64,000 nucleotides of DNA from assembly GCA_964400625.1 (NCBI GenBank), contig CAYNUS010000005.1:1-64000 (forward strand). Direction: 5' to 3'. The stretch comes from DYFX01 sp964400625. Its GTDB lineage: Bacteria > Patescibacteriota > Patescibacteriia > SG8-24 > DYFX01. Positions 14,617 through 23,877 of the stretch are shown in pieces (position 1 is the first letter of the stretch; the number at the start of each line of letters is the position of its first letter). Under the pieces are notes generated by a model. It was not told the DNA's origin, ran no database searches, and saw only the letters and a program-made list of their open reading frames with translations. Both the position numbers and the translations under genes were made by a program.

Positions 14617-16899
14617 CTAGGGCTTCGCGACGAAGACGTCGGTCCAGGCGTGCGTGGCCGGCGCCGTGCCCTCTTGCAGCATCGTGCGCCACTTCTTGTC
14701 GGTCAGGCGATCGGAGATCGGCCAAGGGAACTCGTAGTGCGAATAGACGACGCCGCTGGCGATGCGGAGCTTCCCGTCGACCGGGACGAGCGCGTAGATC
14801 GTCCAGCCGTAGCCTGTCCCCTCTTCCAGCACCGTGCCGTTCGGGTCGGTGGCGACGTCCGCCACGACCGGCGCAGGATTCTCGTCGAGGAAGTCGCGCG
14901 GGCTCATGCCGCTCTTCTCGATGCTTTCGCGGTTGGTCTCGAGCCAGATGTGTTCGAGCTGTCCGCCGAACGAGCGGATGATCTCGTAGTCCGCGTCGCT
15001 GAGCGCCGCGCCCGTGAGCTCCTTGATGGAGATGTCATGGAGATCGCCGGAGAGCTTCTCCATGCGCTCGAGGCTGTCCTTGTCGCCGGGGGAAAGCATG
15101 CCGCGTTCCTCGAGGCCCTCGCGCGTCATGCGCATGAGCGCGTTCAGGCGCGCGTACAGTCGCGGGTTCGGCTCGACGTATCCGCGATCGTCCTTCGGTT
15201 CCGGCGGTCCGCCGCCGAGTTCGGCATAGACCTGCTTCGCGTAGAGGATGGTGTCATGCTTCAGCTCCGTCCAGGAACCGAGGAACGTCACGAGCTGCTT
15301 GCGCGTCCACGCCGCGTTCCGCATGAACCAAGGATAGCCTTCCTGCGGCGGGTCGATGAGCGTCCGGAGGACATGCACCCAGCCCCAGTAGAGGTTCTGG
15401 GTCCAGGTCGATTCGGGCGTGGCGGACAGGTGCGCGCGGAGCTTCCCCATGTTCTCGTCGTACTTCGGATGCGCGGCGCCGGCGTCGACCGCCTTGACGA
15501 GACGGAGCGCCTCGTCCGACCCGAGCGCGGCCGGCACGTCCAGACCCTTCGGCAGCATGCGCCCGGGCACGTCGCGGTCGACCAGTTTCTGCATGATGCC
15601 GGCGTCCACCGTGAAGCGCTGGCCCATGAAACGGAAGCCCTTGATCTCCTTCTCGCGGTCCGGCTGGATGTCCTGATTGAAGATCGGGATCGAGTTCACC
15701 TGCGGAGGATCGAGCTTGCGCAGTTCCTCGCGGAGGGCCAGGAACTTCGCCTCGTCGCGGAGGTCGGCGGCGTCGCCGTAGACCGCCTCGACGATCGCCT
15801 TCACCTGCAGGTAGGTGATGTCGTCGCTCTTGCCGACGAAGAAGACCGTGGGTTCGTAGATGCGGTTCCAGCGGGCTGCGTTGTCGCCCTGGTCGAGCGC
15901 CAGCGTCATCAGGACCGCCGAGCGGGTCTCGTCGGCCTCCTTGAGCCGGAACGTCATGCGCCCGTACCACATCATCGCCTTGAAGTAGCGCTTCAGGCGC
16001 TCGTCGCGGTCGTAGTGGCCGCGCGGGACGTATTGCGAATAATCCTCCTTGAGCATCTCGAGGTCGAGCGGTCCGGCCGGAGAATCGATCGTCACCGACG
16101 GCGACGCGCCCAGGTTCATGATCGGCGACGCGCTGATGCCGGTATGCGCTTCGATCAGGGCGAGTTCGGCTTCCGCCAGGTCCTTCACCTCGGTCGGCAG
16201 GACCGATTCCGGATCGAGCAGGCGCTGGCCGACCGCGAAGAAAGCGACGTTGCGTTTGGCGGCGTTTTCCCAGGCCGTGCCCCGATGGGCGGCGAGCTGC
16301 GCCTTCGACGCCTCAAGCATGCCGTCGGTCATGAGCGCGGATTCGCCGATCAAGGCGCCGAGCTCGATGTTCTCGAGGAGGTGCTCGAACAGGATGTGGT
16401 ACTCATGCAGCATCGCGTCCGTCGTCACGAAATTGGGCGCGTAGCGGTAGCGGTTGCTCTCGTAGTGCCCGAAATATTCGGCATGCATCGCCGGAACGAC
16501 GACGAAGCCGTTCTTCTCGAGGATGGCCTTCGCTTCGGCCGGGAGATACTCGTACTCCGCGAGGTTCGTGACGTCCGCGAGGCCCTTGGCCGGCCTGATC
16601 TGGGGCGCGTCCGGCAGGAACTTCACGAGCTTCTCCGTCCAGGCGGCGAAGCCGATCTTCATGGCGTCGACGGGTCGGTACCAGTCGGCGAACGCGGCGC
16701 TCTCGACGCGCGGCGTCTCGGATACGGGCGGTTCGGGGACGGGCGCGGGCGATGTCGGTCCGGACCTCGCGAGCAGGAAGCCGGCGATGACGATGGCGGC
16801 CAGCGCCAGGCCGCCGAGCGCGAACGCCGCACGGAGGCGAGGGCTGGAAGGGACGGTTTCGGACGACGACGTGCCGGCCGGAGGAAGCGAAGCGTCCAT
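14617..16899 (-). CDS. DUF3160 surface protein
   Basis: A protein of 760 residues. One N-terminal membrane helix (about 24-46), a Pro-rich linker, then the DUF3160 domain (FVTTDAMLHEYHILFEHLL; FFVGKSDDITYLQVKAIVEAVYG; TQNLYWGWVHVLRTLIDPP; GTGYGWTIYALVPVDG). DUF3160 proteins are large secreted or membrane-anchored proteins of CPR and some other phyla with no known activity. The domain is presumably extracellular. Its gene lies 7 nt after dienelactone hydrolase and 3 nt before capA, so all three should be expressed together. Confidence 0.85.
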   Translation of the reverse strand: MDASLPPAGTSSSETVPSSPRLRAAFALGGLALAAIVIAGFLLARSGPTSPAPVPEPPVSETPRVESAAFADWYRPVDAMKIGFAAWTEKLVKFLPDAPQIRPAKGLADVTNLAEYEYLPAEAKAILEKNGFVVVPAMHAEYFGHYESNRYRYAPNFVTTDAMLHEYHILFEHLLENIELGALIGESALMTDGMLEASKAQLAAHRGTAWENAAKRNVAFFAVGQRLLDPESVLPTEVKDLAEAELALIEAHTGISASPIMNLGASPSVTIDSPAGPLDLEMLKEDYSQYVPRGHYDRDERLKRYFKAMMWYGRMTFRLKEADETRSAVLMTLALDQGDNAARWNRIYEPTVFFVGKSDDITYLQVKAIVEAVYGDAADLRDEAKFLALREELRKLDPPQVNSIPIFNQDIQPDREKEIKGFRFMGQRFTVDAGIMQKLVDRDVPGRMLPKGLDVPAALGSDEALRLVKAVDAGAAHPKYDENMGKLRAHLSATPESTWTQNLYWGWVHVLRTLIDPPQEGYPWFMRNAAWTRKQLVTFLGSWTELKHDTILYAKQVYAELGGGPPEPKDDRGYVEPNPRLYARLNALMRMTREGLEERGMLSPGDKDSLERMEKLSGDLHDISIKELTGAALSDADYEIIRSFGGQLEHIWLETNRESIEKSGMSPRDFLDENPAPVVADVATDPNGTVLEEGTGYGWTIYALVPVDGKLRIASGVVYSHYEFPWPISDRLTDKKWRTMLQEGTAPATHAWTDVFVAKP

Positions 16900-16906
16900 A
16901 GGGGGT

Positions 16907-17725
16907 TCAGTGAAGATTCGTTTCGAGGAACTCGAGCGTCTTCGCCCAGGCGTCGGCGGTCGCTTCCGGGGCGTAGTTCATGCCGGACGGGTTGGCGAAG
17001 GCGTGGCCGACGCCCGGATAGATATGGATCTCGTTCGCGACGCCTAGCTCCCTCAGCGAAGATTCGAACGCGCGGACCGTCTCGACGGGGATCGCGCGGT
17101 CCTGGTCGCCGAAGATGCCGAGCACGGGCCAGCGGACGGGCGCCAGCATCGCGGTCGACGTCGCCATGCCGCTGCCGTAGTAGATGACGGTCGCGTCGAG
17201 CGGCTCGCCCGACAGGGCGAGTTCGAGCGACTGCCGGCCGCCGAAGCACCAGCCGAGCGAGGCCATCTTGGTCGCGCCCTTCCCGCGCAGGAACGCGGCG
17301 GCCGCGCGCATGTTCTCGATGCCGCGCGCCTGGACGAACTTCGCGGTCAGCGCCCGCGCGCCGTCCTGATCCTCCGCGACACCGCCCAGCAGGTCGACCG
17401 CGAGGACGTGGTATCCCTCTTGCGCCAACGCGATGGCCGCCTGGCGCGTCTCCGGACGCAGGCCGCGGTTCTCATGGATCATCACGACGCCGGGATAGTC
17501 CCCTTCCGCTTCGGGCCGTACGTAGAAGCCGTTCGCGCCTTCGAAGTAGGCGGCGTCCTCGGCGATGATGCCGGTCGCGTCGCCGCCCAGGAGGGCTTCG
17601 GCGTTCGTCACGGCCGGCGCCGCAGGTTCCGCCGGAGCGGGCGCGGGCGTTTCGGACATCCAGACATACCCGATCGAAGCGAGGGCGAGCGCGGCGAGGA
17701 GGATGGAGAGTCGTTTGCGGTTCAT
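16907..17725 (-). CDS. Dienelactone hydrolase family protein, exported
   Basis: An alpha/beta-hydrolase of 272 residues with an N-terminal signal anchor (LSILLAALALASIGYVWM) that places it outside the membrane. The dienelactone-hydrolase triad is visible: Cys in GWCFGG, Asp in GDQDRAIP and His in GVGHAF, plus the conserved Glu in IHENRGL. The Cys nucleophile favours dienelactone hydrolase over esterases. The natural substrate is unknown; an export signal in this family is unusual and suggests action on envelope or imported esters. It lies within the pgi operon. Confidence 0.88.
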   Translation of the reverse strand: MNRKRLSILLAALALASIGYVWMSETPAPAPAEPAAPAVTNAEALLGGDATGIIAEDAAYFEGANGFYVRPEAEGDYPGVVMIHENRGLRPETRQAAIALAQEGYHVLAVDLLGGVAEDQDGARALTAKFVQARGIENMRAAAAFLRGKGATKMASLGWCFGGRQSLELALSGEPLDATVIYYGSGMATSTAMLAPVRWPVLGIFGDQDRAIPVETVRAFESSLRELGVANEIHIYPGVGHAFANPSGMNYAPEATADAWAKTLEFLETNLH

Positions 17726-17735
17726 GGTCGTCAGG

Positions 17736-18368
17736 TTACGGTTCGATGCGTCGGAGCGCGTGCGGGGCGAAGGCCGCCGGATACCGTTCCGTCTCGCAGA
17801 GGCCGGCGGAACGGTCGCCGAGGAAGAGCCGGCCGTCTTCGATCTTCACGATGTCGAACTCGACGGGGCAGGTGCTCTTGGTCGGCACGAGCCCGAGGCA
17901 TCCGGTCTCGGTCACCTCCTTGCCTTCGCCCGTCTTCCATCCGCCGCCGGCGCAGCGCGCTTCGTCGAAGGCGGAGCGGTAGATTTCGGAATGCGGCGTG
18001 AGGACGAGCTTCCCGAGGTCGAAGCGCGCCGTCGTGGCGCCGCGGAGGTGCATCGCCTTCGGACCGAGGTCGTACGGTCCCTCGACATCGACGCTGAACG
18101 CCTGCTCGGCGCATTCCTCGTCATCGTAGAAATCGAGCGTGAGCCGCCAGTCCGCGTCGCCGAGCCGCATCCGCCGCTTCAGGTGGCTGGCGCCGTCCGC
18201 CGTGCGCATCGTCTCGCAGCCGGAGCTGGCCCAAACGCCGCGGACATCGGGCAGGTTCCGCTCGTCCCACCAGATCCAAAGCACGGCACCGAGCAGGAGC
18301 CAGATGAGGACGAGCCACAGGAGTTTCTGGGCGTCGTCGGCGGCCTGGAGGCGTTCGCGGAGGTTCAT
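17736..18368 (-). CDS. Membrane-anchored Cys-containing hypothetical protein
   Basis: A protein of 210 residues with one membrane helix (LLWLVLIWLLLGAVLWIWW, about 15-34) and an outer domain with seven cysteines. The pattern GVWASSGCET...RRMRLGDADWRLTLDFYDD faintly recalls APCDD1-type domains (by eye, low confidence). The start at 18368 overlaps the stop of the upstream 67-residue gene (ATGA). Function unknown. Confidence 0.6.
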   Translation of the reverse strand: MNLRERLQAADDAQKLLWLVLIWLLLGAVLWIWWDERNLPDVRGVWASSGCETMRTADGASHLKRRMRLGDADWRLTLDFYDDEECAEQAFSVDVEGPYDLGPKAMHLRGATTARFDLGKLVLTPHSEIYRSAFDEARCAGGGWKTGEGKEVTETGCLGLVPTKSTCPVEFDIVKIEDGRLFLGDRSAGLCETERYPAAFAPHALRRIEP

Positions 18369-18568
18369 GGGAGGCGCAGTTCGCCGATCTTCTTCTTCCC
18401 GTCCCAATATTCGAGCCTCCAGCTCCCCTTCCCCGCGTCGACCAGGCGCTCCTCCGCGCCCTGCGCCTTGAAGGCGCGGCGGCGCTCGCCGGCCTTCTGC
18501 CGCTCTTCGGCGGTCAGCCGCGTCATGAGCGCGAAAAGGTTCGGCTTTGCAGGGGCGGCCATGCTCAT
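18365..18568 (-). CDS. 67-residue basic protein between overlapping genes
   Basis: The ATG at 18568 overlaps the cyclase stop codon (ATGA) and its own stop overlaps the next start (ATGA). Sequence: a helical Arg/Lys-rich first half (LTAEERQKAGERRRAF) and a beta-like end (SWRLEYWDGKKKIGELRLP). The two exact overlaps make it a convincing small gene. Unknown function. Confidence 0.62.
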   Translation of the reverse strand: MSMAAPAKPNLFALMTRLTAEERQKAGERRRAFKAQGAEERLVDAGKGSWRLEYWDGKKKIGELRLP

Positions 18569-19185
18569 TCCTGCGCCAGGACCGCGCGCACCGGCGAGCC
18601 GTCGAGCCCCTTGAGGCGCTGAGGCATGGCGATCAAGGTGTAGTTGCCGGGCGCGACGAACGAAAGGTCGACGCCGACCAGGATGACGACGCCGGCCTTG
18701 AGGAGCGTCGTGTGGACGGGGTGATCGAGCGTGCCGCGGCGCTCGATGCCGTAGTAGTCGAGGCCGACGAGCTTCACGCCGTTGGCCACGAGCGTCTCGG
18801 CCGCTTCCGCCGACAGCGCGACGTAATCGTCGAAGAACTTGTCCTGGCGGATCATCTCGGAGTTCGTCGTCTTGAAGAGCACGCGCTCGGCGCGGATGTC
18901 CTGCACGTCGGTGAACTGGATGAGGCCGTCCTTGGCCGTCACCTCGCGCACCTCGCAGGGGCCGTAGCACTTGTGCAGGTCGATCATGTCGACCGACGCG
19001 CCGTCCGGGATCGAGTGGATGGGCGCCTCGATGTGCGTGCCGGTGATCGTGGTCATGCGATACGACCAGATGTTCTTATGGTCGTCCGCGTATTTGCGGA
19101 TCTGCTCGAATTTCGGCGGTTCCGTGCCGGGGAACGCCGCCATGCCTTCGTGGTACGGGACGGTGATGTCGATCAGTTTGGCCAT
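18565..19185 (-). CDS. Cyclase family protein (kynurenine formamidase-like)
   Basis: A 206-residue member of the cyclase/KynB family of metal-dependent amidohydrolases. Signatures: IDITVPYHEGMAAFPGTEPP at the N-terminus, TGTHIEAPIHS (canonical HxGTHxDxPxH with His to Thr and Asp to Glu changes), and VGLDYYGIERRGTLDHPVHTTLL. The altered metal-site residues mean activity is uncertain. Tryptophan catabolism genes are not nearby. It is joined to pgi by a TGATATG junction. Confidence 0.88.
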   Translation of the reverse strand: MAKLIDITVPYHEGMAAFPGTEPPKFEQIRKYADDHKNIWSYRMTTITGTHIEAPIHSIPDGASVDMIDLHKCYGPCEVREVTAKDGLIQFTDVQDIRAERVLFKTTNSEMIRQDKFFDDYVALSAEAAETLVANGVKLVGLDYYGIERRGTLDHPVHTTLLKAGVVILVGVDLSFVAPGNYTLIAMPQRLKGLDGSPVRAVLAQE

Positions 19186-19186
19186 A

Positions 19187-20518
19187 TCAGTATCCTTTTC
19201 TTCCCATGAGCTTATACATGTTCCGCTTTCCCGTCTCGACGCCCGGCTGATCGAACGCGTCGACGTCCCAGAGCTCGCCGGCGACGGCGGTGGCCGTCAT
19301 GAGCCCTTGGAGCAGGCCGCCGACGGACTTGCCGTCGAGCTTCGGCAGGAAGAGCGTCCCGTTCGGACGTCGGTTCTCGGCGAGCGCTTCGGCCGTCGCC
19401 TGCCGTTCGGCATGCGCGATGTCCGCGAGCGTGTGGCCGGCGAAGTACGCGACGCCCTCGATATCCGGCCAGGGTTCCGGCAGACGCTCATCGACGCCGA
19501 AATCGTCGACTTCGACGAACGTGACGGACTTGTCGAGCGGACCTTCGTTATAGAGCTGGATCTGCGAGTGCTGGTCGGCGGGGCCGACGGCCGCGACGGG
19601 CGTCGGGCCGGTGAAGACGCGGTTGCGATGGCGGTCGGTCTTCTTGCCGAGGCTCTCGGCCCAGAGCTGGCGGTACCACTGGCCGACGAGCTGGAGGCGT
19701 TTGGCGTACGGCATCAGCACGGAGACCGTCTTGCCGCGCCGGTAGAGCAGCCACTGGAGTCCGGCGAAGAGCATCGGGACGTTCTTGGTCGGCGACGCCT
19801 TCCAGAACGCGGCGTCCTCGGCGGCGGCGCCTTTCCAGAGCTCTTCGACGTTGATGCCGCCGGCGAGGAGCGGGAACGCGCCGACTTCGGTGAAGACGGA
19901 AAAACGGCCGCCGACGTTCCCGGGGACCGGCAGGGCCGCGTACCCTTCGCGGTCGGCGATGGCGCGGAGCGTTCCCTTCGAGACGTCGGTCGTGGCGATG
20001 ACGCGTTCGGACGCCTTCTTCCTGCCGACGGCCTTGATGAGGCGGTCGCGCAGCAGCGTGAAGACCGCCATCGGCTCGATGGTGTCCCCGCTCTTCGAGA
20101 TGACGTTCACGGCCGCGCGCTTCCAGTCGACCCCGTCGAGGACGTCGCGGACGGCCCGCGGGTCGGTGGCGTCGCCGGCGAAGACGAGCTTCAGCTTCCG
20201 GGCGCCGCGCGCGAGCGGTTCGATGCCGTCGAGCGCCGCGTGGACGGCCTGCGCGCCGAGCAGCGATCCGCCGATGCCGACGATGACGAGCGTATCCACC
20301 TCCGTATCGAGCTTGCGCACGAGCGCGCGCATGGCGTCGAGGCTCGGACGCCGCTTCGGGACGTCGAAGAATCCGAGCGCGCCGGAAGCCTTGCGGTCCT
20401 TGAGCGCGCGGCGGGCGATCTCCAGGCGGCCCGAAAGCGCCTGCACCTCTTCCGGCGCGGCGCCCTCCGCGCCGACCCGGTTGCGCATCATGTTGAGGAA
20501 GTCGTAGCGCAGGGCCAT
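19187..20518 (-). CDS. pgi: Glucose-6-phosphate isomerase
   Basis: Interconverts glucose 6-phosphate and fructose 6-phosphate in the cytoplasm. A protein of 443 residues, shorter than the 549 of E. coli but normal for the Bacillus/CPR type. Signatures: VIVGIGGSLLGAQAVHAAL, VISKSGDTIEPMAVF, VGGRFSVFTEVGAFPLLAGG, and a late QPGVETGKRNMYK motif. The gene heads a seven-gene operon that runs to capA. It is preceded by a terminator hairpin and an extended -10 ending 9 nt before the ATG (near-leaderless). Confidence 0.95.
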   Translation of the reverse strand: MALRYDFLNMMRNRVGAEGAAPEEVQALSGRLEIARRALKDRKASGALGFFDVPKRRPSLDAMRALVRKLDTEVDTLVIVGIGGSLLGAQAVHAALDGIEPLARGARKLKLVFAGDATDPRAVRDVLDGVDWKRAAVNVISKSGDTIEPMAVFTLLRDRLIKAVGRKKASERVIATTDVSKGTLRAIADREGYAALPVPGNVGGRFSVFTEVGAFPLLAGGINVEELWKGAAAEDAAFWKASPTKNVPMLFAGLQWLLYRRGKTVSVLMPYAKRLQLVGQWYRQLWAESLGKKTDRHRNRVFTGPTPVAAVGPADQHSQIQLYNEGPLDKSVTFVEVDDFGVDERLPEPWPDIEGVAYFAGHTLADIAHAERQATAEALAENRRPNGTLFLPKLDGKSVGGLLQGLMTATAVAGELWDVDAFDQPGVETGKRNMYKLMGRKGY

Positions 20519-20527
20519 ATCAGCCCC

Positions 20528-20533
20528 AGTATA
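20528..20533 (-). promoter_or_regulatory. Extended -10 of the pgi operon
   Basis: TGCTATACT on the minus strand with TATACT at 20533-20528. No good -35 is seen. The spacer contains the terminator hairpin of the upstream zinc-protein gene (20540-20559). Confidence 0.6.
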
Positions 20534-20539
20534 GCACGA

Positions 20540-20559
20540 AACCCGCCGTGCGGCGGGTT
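20540..20559 (-). terminator. Terminator upstream of pgi
   Basis: AACCCGCC, 4-nt loop, GGCGGGTT followed by TC. It ends the 92-residue zinc-protein gene whose stop codon is at 20559. Confidence 0.6.
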
Positions 20560-20837
20560 CAGTTCCAGTTGGCGTAGAAGGGGCCGCAGGCGGCGCAGCG
20601 GGCGCGGATCCAGCCGGCGTCGACGCTCGTGCCCCCGTGGTCTTCGTCGAGCGCGGGCGCGGGCGCCATCACGAGCGGACGCTGGCAGCGCGGGCAGCGT
20701 CCCGTCTCGCAGCGGCAGGCCACGCGGACCGAACGGTCCTGTCCGGCCAGGTGCACGAACCCCTTCGGGGAACCGCAGGCGGTGCAGTCCCGAAGGAAGC
20801 GCTGGATCTCGATCTTGGCGTTCAAGGCGTGGCCCAT
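20559..20837 (-). CDS. Small multi-cysteine zinc-binding protein
   Basis: A protein of 92 residues with paired cysteines CTACG, CRCETGRCPRCQ and CAACGPFYANWN, and helix KIEIQRFLRD near the start. This suggests two zinc ribbons. No named family is recognised. A promoter (TTGCCA, 17 nt, TACGCT; -10 at 20848-20853) lies in the 43-nt gap upstream, with the -10 ending 10 nt before the ATG. Confidence 0.65.
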   Translation of the reverse strand: MGHALNAKIEIQRFLRDCTACGSPKGFVHLAGQDRSVRVACRCETGRCPRCQRPLVMAPAPALDEDHGGTSVDAGWIRARCAACGPFYANWN

Positions 20838-20847
20838 AGGACGGAAC

Positions 20848-20876
20848 AGCGTAGCGCGAAACGGGGCGTCTGGCAA
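20848..20876 (-). promoter_or_regulatory. Promoter of the 92-residue zinc protein
   Basis: Minus strand TTGCCA (20876-20871), 17 nt, TACGCT (20853-20848). Confidence 0.6.
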
Positions 20877-20880
20877 GCGG

Positions 20881-21243
20881 TCAGCCGGCGCGGAAGAACC
20901 CGACCGCCGCCGGCGCCTGCGCGAGCGCGAGTCCGGCCACGAGCGTGGCGAGCAGGGCGAGGAGCACGTAGAGCCCGAAGGCCTTGGCGGTCGAGGCGCC
21001 CTTCGCGGCATACCGGAAGCTGAGATACGCGGGCGCGAGGTAGAACGCCGCCACGAACGCGCTCTGCAGGAAGATGGCGATGCGGTCCGGGCCCGGCGAC
21101 GCCGAGGCCTCGACGGCCGCGAGCGGCAAGCCGATGAGGTACCAGATCGCGGCGGCCTGCCAAGGGCGCAGATGCGCGCCGTAGCGGCGGTCCAGCCAGA
21201 GCATCGCCGGCAGGACGAGGACGTGGAGGATGATGCGGAGCAT
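20881..21243 (-). CDS. Four-helix membrane protein, unknown
   Basis: A protein of 120 residues with about four hydrophobic segments (LHVLVLPAMLWL; AAIWYLIGLPLAAV; SAFVAAFYLAPAYL; LYVLLALLATLVAGLAL). No family recognised. It follows the G8 protein gene by a TGACATG junction and is probably co-translated with it. Confidence 0.6.
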   Translation of the reverse strand: MLRIILHVLVLPAMLWLDRRYGAHLRPWQAAAIWYLIGLPLAAVEASASPGPDRIAIFLQSAFVAAFYLAPAYLSFRYAAKGASTAKAFGLYVLLALLATLVAGLALAQAPAAVGFFRAG

Positions 21244-21244
21244 G

Positions 21245-23869
21245 TCAGCGCGTGAGTTCGAAGGCGTCGAGCGGATTCAGCCAGAGCACGGCTTCGGACG
21301 CGGACGCGTCGTAGGCCCAGCTTCCGGGAGCGATCTCGCCGAGTTCCTTCTTCTCGACCGGGAGGCCGCCCGAGCGCACGGACGCGCCGAGGCCGGCCGG
21401 GATGCGGACGAGGAGCGGTTCGGTGAAACCGTCATATTCGACGCGGACGGAGGGCACGTTCGGGATCGCGGCCTTGTAGGAACCGCCTTCCGCCACGTTC
21501 GCGTACGCGTATTCGCCGTCGAAGGCGGTGCCGGGCGCGAGCGTCACGGACCCGTTCGTGGCGAGGTTCGTGAAGGTGACGCTCTTGTCGCCGGGACTCT
21601 CGCGGAGCGCGAGCACGAGCTGGGCGTACGTGCCTTCGCAGCGCATCACCTCGTCCCCTTGCTCGCAGGCGCCGAGGAACGGCGACTTCGCGGCGACGGC
21701 GTCGCCTGCGTCATGGTCGCGCACGACCGACATCCTGTCGCCTGCGGTGACGAGCGTCGCGCCGCTCCAGACGCTCGCGTCGACGAACGCCACGCGGCGC
21801 AGGCTGTTGCGCGGATCCGGGATGCGCGGATTCTCCGGCTCGAAGCCCAGCGCCGCCGATCCGTCGTCGAAGCGGCGGAACGTGACGTCCGTCAGGCTGA
21901 CCGGACCGTCGTTGAAGGTGAAGCCGATGCGTTCGCCGTCCGGGGATTCCGATCCTTCCAAACGCCCTTCGACGATGGAATCCCTGAGCGAGGCCCCGAA
22001 GGCGGCGAACGTTCCGCCGATGCCGTTTTCCGCCAGATACGCGCCGGCGACTTCGAGCCCCGCGCCGCGGATCCAGAAGCCGCGCTCGCCGTTCAGGACG
22101 GCCACGAGCCCGGAGAAGGCGGCCGTCTCGTCCGGAACGTAGTTGGAACGGCCCTTGTCGTTGTCGTCGACGAGCAGGCCGATGCGCCGCGCGCCGCGGA
22201 CGGCGTTGCCGTCGAAGGCGAGCAGCGAAGCTTCGCGCGGCTTCAGCATGGTGCCGCTGTTGCGCGTCGCGTTCTCGGGAAGGTCGTACCAGTAGCCGAA
22301 GCCGGCCGACGCCACGACCGTGTTGTCGCGGAGCGCGTTGCCGGGGTGGCGGATGCGGAAGCCGGCGGGTTCGGCGTCGCCGGGCATGGCGCCCGGGCGC
22401 ACGTCGGCGGCGAGGTTGCCGGTGAAGGCGTTGTCGGTCTCCGCGCCGTCCTCGGTCGTGAAGCAGTGTCCGTAGGCGGCGAAGGCGGCGTTCGCTTCGA
22501 TGACGGCGCCCGTGGTCTGGCGCAGCGCGACGCAGCGGTTGCCGGAATTCCGGATCACGCTCTCCCGGAGCTTCGGTCCGGTCAGGCCGTCGAGGAGGAG
22601 CGGGTACTGCCCGTACGCGCCCTTGCGTCCGAGCTTCGCGAGCTCGACGTTCGAAAGGTCGATCTTCGCGCGGTTGATGCCGCGGACGTAGCTGCCGAAG
22701 CCGTCGCCGGCGCCGGAGATCGCCACGTTGCGGTCGAGCAGGACGACTTCGGAACGCAGGCCGTCCTCGGCGCGGTGGCGCGCGGAGAGCGGAAGATCGA
22801 GCGTGATCGTCGCGCCGTCGACGGCCTTGATGACGCGCACCTCGTGGGCGTCCGCATGCGTCGCGCCGAGGATCGCCACTTCGGAACCGGCGGGCCAGGC
22901 GACCGGCGCATCGAGCGTGATCTTGGCGTCGCCGGAGTCCGCCGGTTCCGCGAGACGCGCCCAGGAAACGCCGACCGGCGCTCCGTGGAGCGAAAGCGTG
23001 CCGCCGTCGACGGTCAGGCCGTCGTCCCCTACCGCGGTCGAAGCGACGCCCGTGAGGACGATCTCGGCCTTCTTGGCGGCGTCGAGCGGCGCCTCCGGCG
23101 TCCCGACGGTCAAGGCGCCGCGCACCGTGATCTGCCGCGCGGCGAGCTTCACCGAACGATCGACGAAGAACTCGAGCGTGCCGAGCACCTCCAGCGACTT
23201 CAAGGACGGCGACGCTTCGAGGTCGTACGTGATCTTCACGTTGGCGGGAATCGTCACGATCGCGCCGGTACCGGGACGCGTCCCGCCCCAGACGCTCGCG
23301 TCGCTCCAGGTTCCCGACTTCACCGCGGTGAAATCCTTCGGCACGACGGCCGTGGAACCGGCGCGCGCCGCGAAGTCCTCGACGATGCCCGAGACCATGA
23401 GTTCGGAGGCCTTGTCGTACTCGAAGGCCATGACGATCGGCTCCCCCTCCTTGTACGTGAAGAAGAACGAGTCCGGGATGTCGTCCACCTGGCGGTTCCA
23501 GTCGGCGCCGTAGAGCGCGACGGCGGCGGCCTCGTTCGTGATCCAGCGCAGGCGTCCGCCGGCGCCGACGGCGTAGACGCGCGGATCGCTCTGGATCTTC
23601 ACGAGCTTGAGCCCCGGCTTGTAGGTGACGTTGCCGCCGATCGGATACGACGCGAGCGCCTCGTCGGAGACCGTCTCGACGCCGTCGAAGCCTTGGTACC
23701 AGCTGAAATAGACCTTCTCGTTCGGGAAGACGTAGCGCTTGCCTTCATCCACGAAGTACACGGCCGGCGTCGACCCCTTGATGAGCGTCCCGGCGGCGGA
23801 CGCGGCGGACGGCAGGCATGCGGCGAGCGCGAGGGCCGCGCAGGTAACGAAAAAGCGGGTACGTGGCAT
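21245..23869 (-). CDS. Secreted G8-domain, beta-helix surface protein
   Basis: A protein of 874 residues. Signal peptide (1-26, ending ASA). Residues about 37-150 carry two modules of the type VYFVDEGKRYVFPNEKVYF and VYAVGAGGRLRWITNEAA that also occur in the protein at 28440-29843. A G8 domain follows (about 184-300, beginning VKSGTWSDASVWGG), then a long right-handed beta-helix-like region. G8 proteins act on or bind extracellular polysaccharides; this one may be an adhesin or glycan-binding protein. Its first codons form part of a terminator hairpin, and an extended -10 lies 8 nt before the ATG. Confidence 0.82.
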   Translation of the reverse strand: MPRTRFFVTCAALALAACLPSAASAAGTLIKGSTPAVYFVDEGKRYVFPNEKVYFSWYQGFDGVETVSDEALASYPIGGNVTYKPGLKLVKIQSDPRVYAVGAGGRLRWITNEAAAVALYGADWNRQVDDIPDSFFFTYKEGEPIVMAFEYDKASELMVSGIVEDFAARAGSTAVVPKDFTAVKSGTWSDASVWGGTRPGTGAIVTIPANVKITYDLEASPSLKSLEVLGTLEFFVDRSVKLAARQITVRGALTVGTPEAPLDAAKKAEIVLTGVASTAVGDDGLTVDGGTLSLHGAPVGVSWARLAEPADSGDAKITLDAPVAWPAGSEVAILGATHADAHEVRVIKAVDGATITLDLPLSARHRAEDGLRSEVVLLDRNVAISGAGDGFGSYVRGINRAKIDLSNVELAKLGRKGAYGQYPLLLDGLTGPKLRESVIRNSGNRCVALRQTTGAVIEANAAFAAYGHCFTTEDGAETDNAFTGNLAADVRPGAMPGDAEPAGFRIRHPGNALRDNTVVASAGFGYWYDLPENATRNSGTMLKPREASLLAFDGNAVRGARRIGLLVDDNDKGRSNYVPDETAAFSGLVAVLNGERGFWIRGAGLEVAGAYLAENGIGGTFAAFGASLRDSIVEGRLEGSESPDGERIGFTFNDGPVSLTDVTFRRFDDGSAALGFEPENPRIPDPRNSLRRVAFVDASVWSGATLVTAGDRMSVVRDHDAGDAVAAKSPFLGACEQGDEVMRCEGTYAQLVLALRESPGDKSVTFTNLATNGSVTLAPGTAFDGEYAYANVAEGGSYKAAIPNVPSVRVEYDGFTEPLLVRIPAGLGASVRSGGLPVEKKELGEIAPGSWAYDASASEAVLWLNPLDAFELTR

Positions 23870-23875
23870 ACCCGC
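23850..23875 (-). terminator. Terminator overlapping the G8-gene start codon
   Basis: Minus strand GCGGGTA (23875-23869), 7-nt loop, TACCCGC (23861-23855), TTTTT (23854-23850). It ends read-through from the lytic transglycosylase gene; the A of the next ATG is the last base of the left arm. Confidence 0.65.
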
Positions 23876-23877
23876 CT

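Noticed and set aside
14650..17187. 845-residue open frame opposite DUF3160 and the dienelactone hydrolase
   Set aside because: Its translation is Arg/Gly/His-rich low-complexity typical of the antisense of G+C-rich genes, and the minus-strand genes have clear domains.
18971..20839. 622-residue plus-strand frame over pgi
   Set aside because: Antisense shadow of pgi; no recognisable domain and no start signal.
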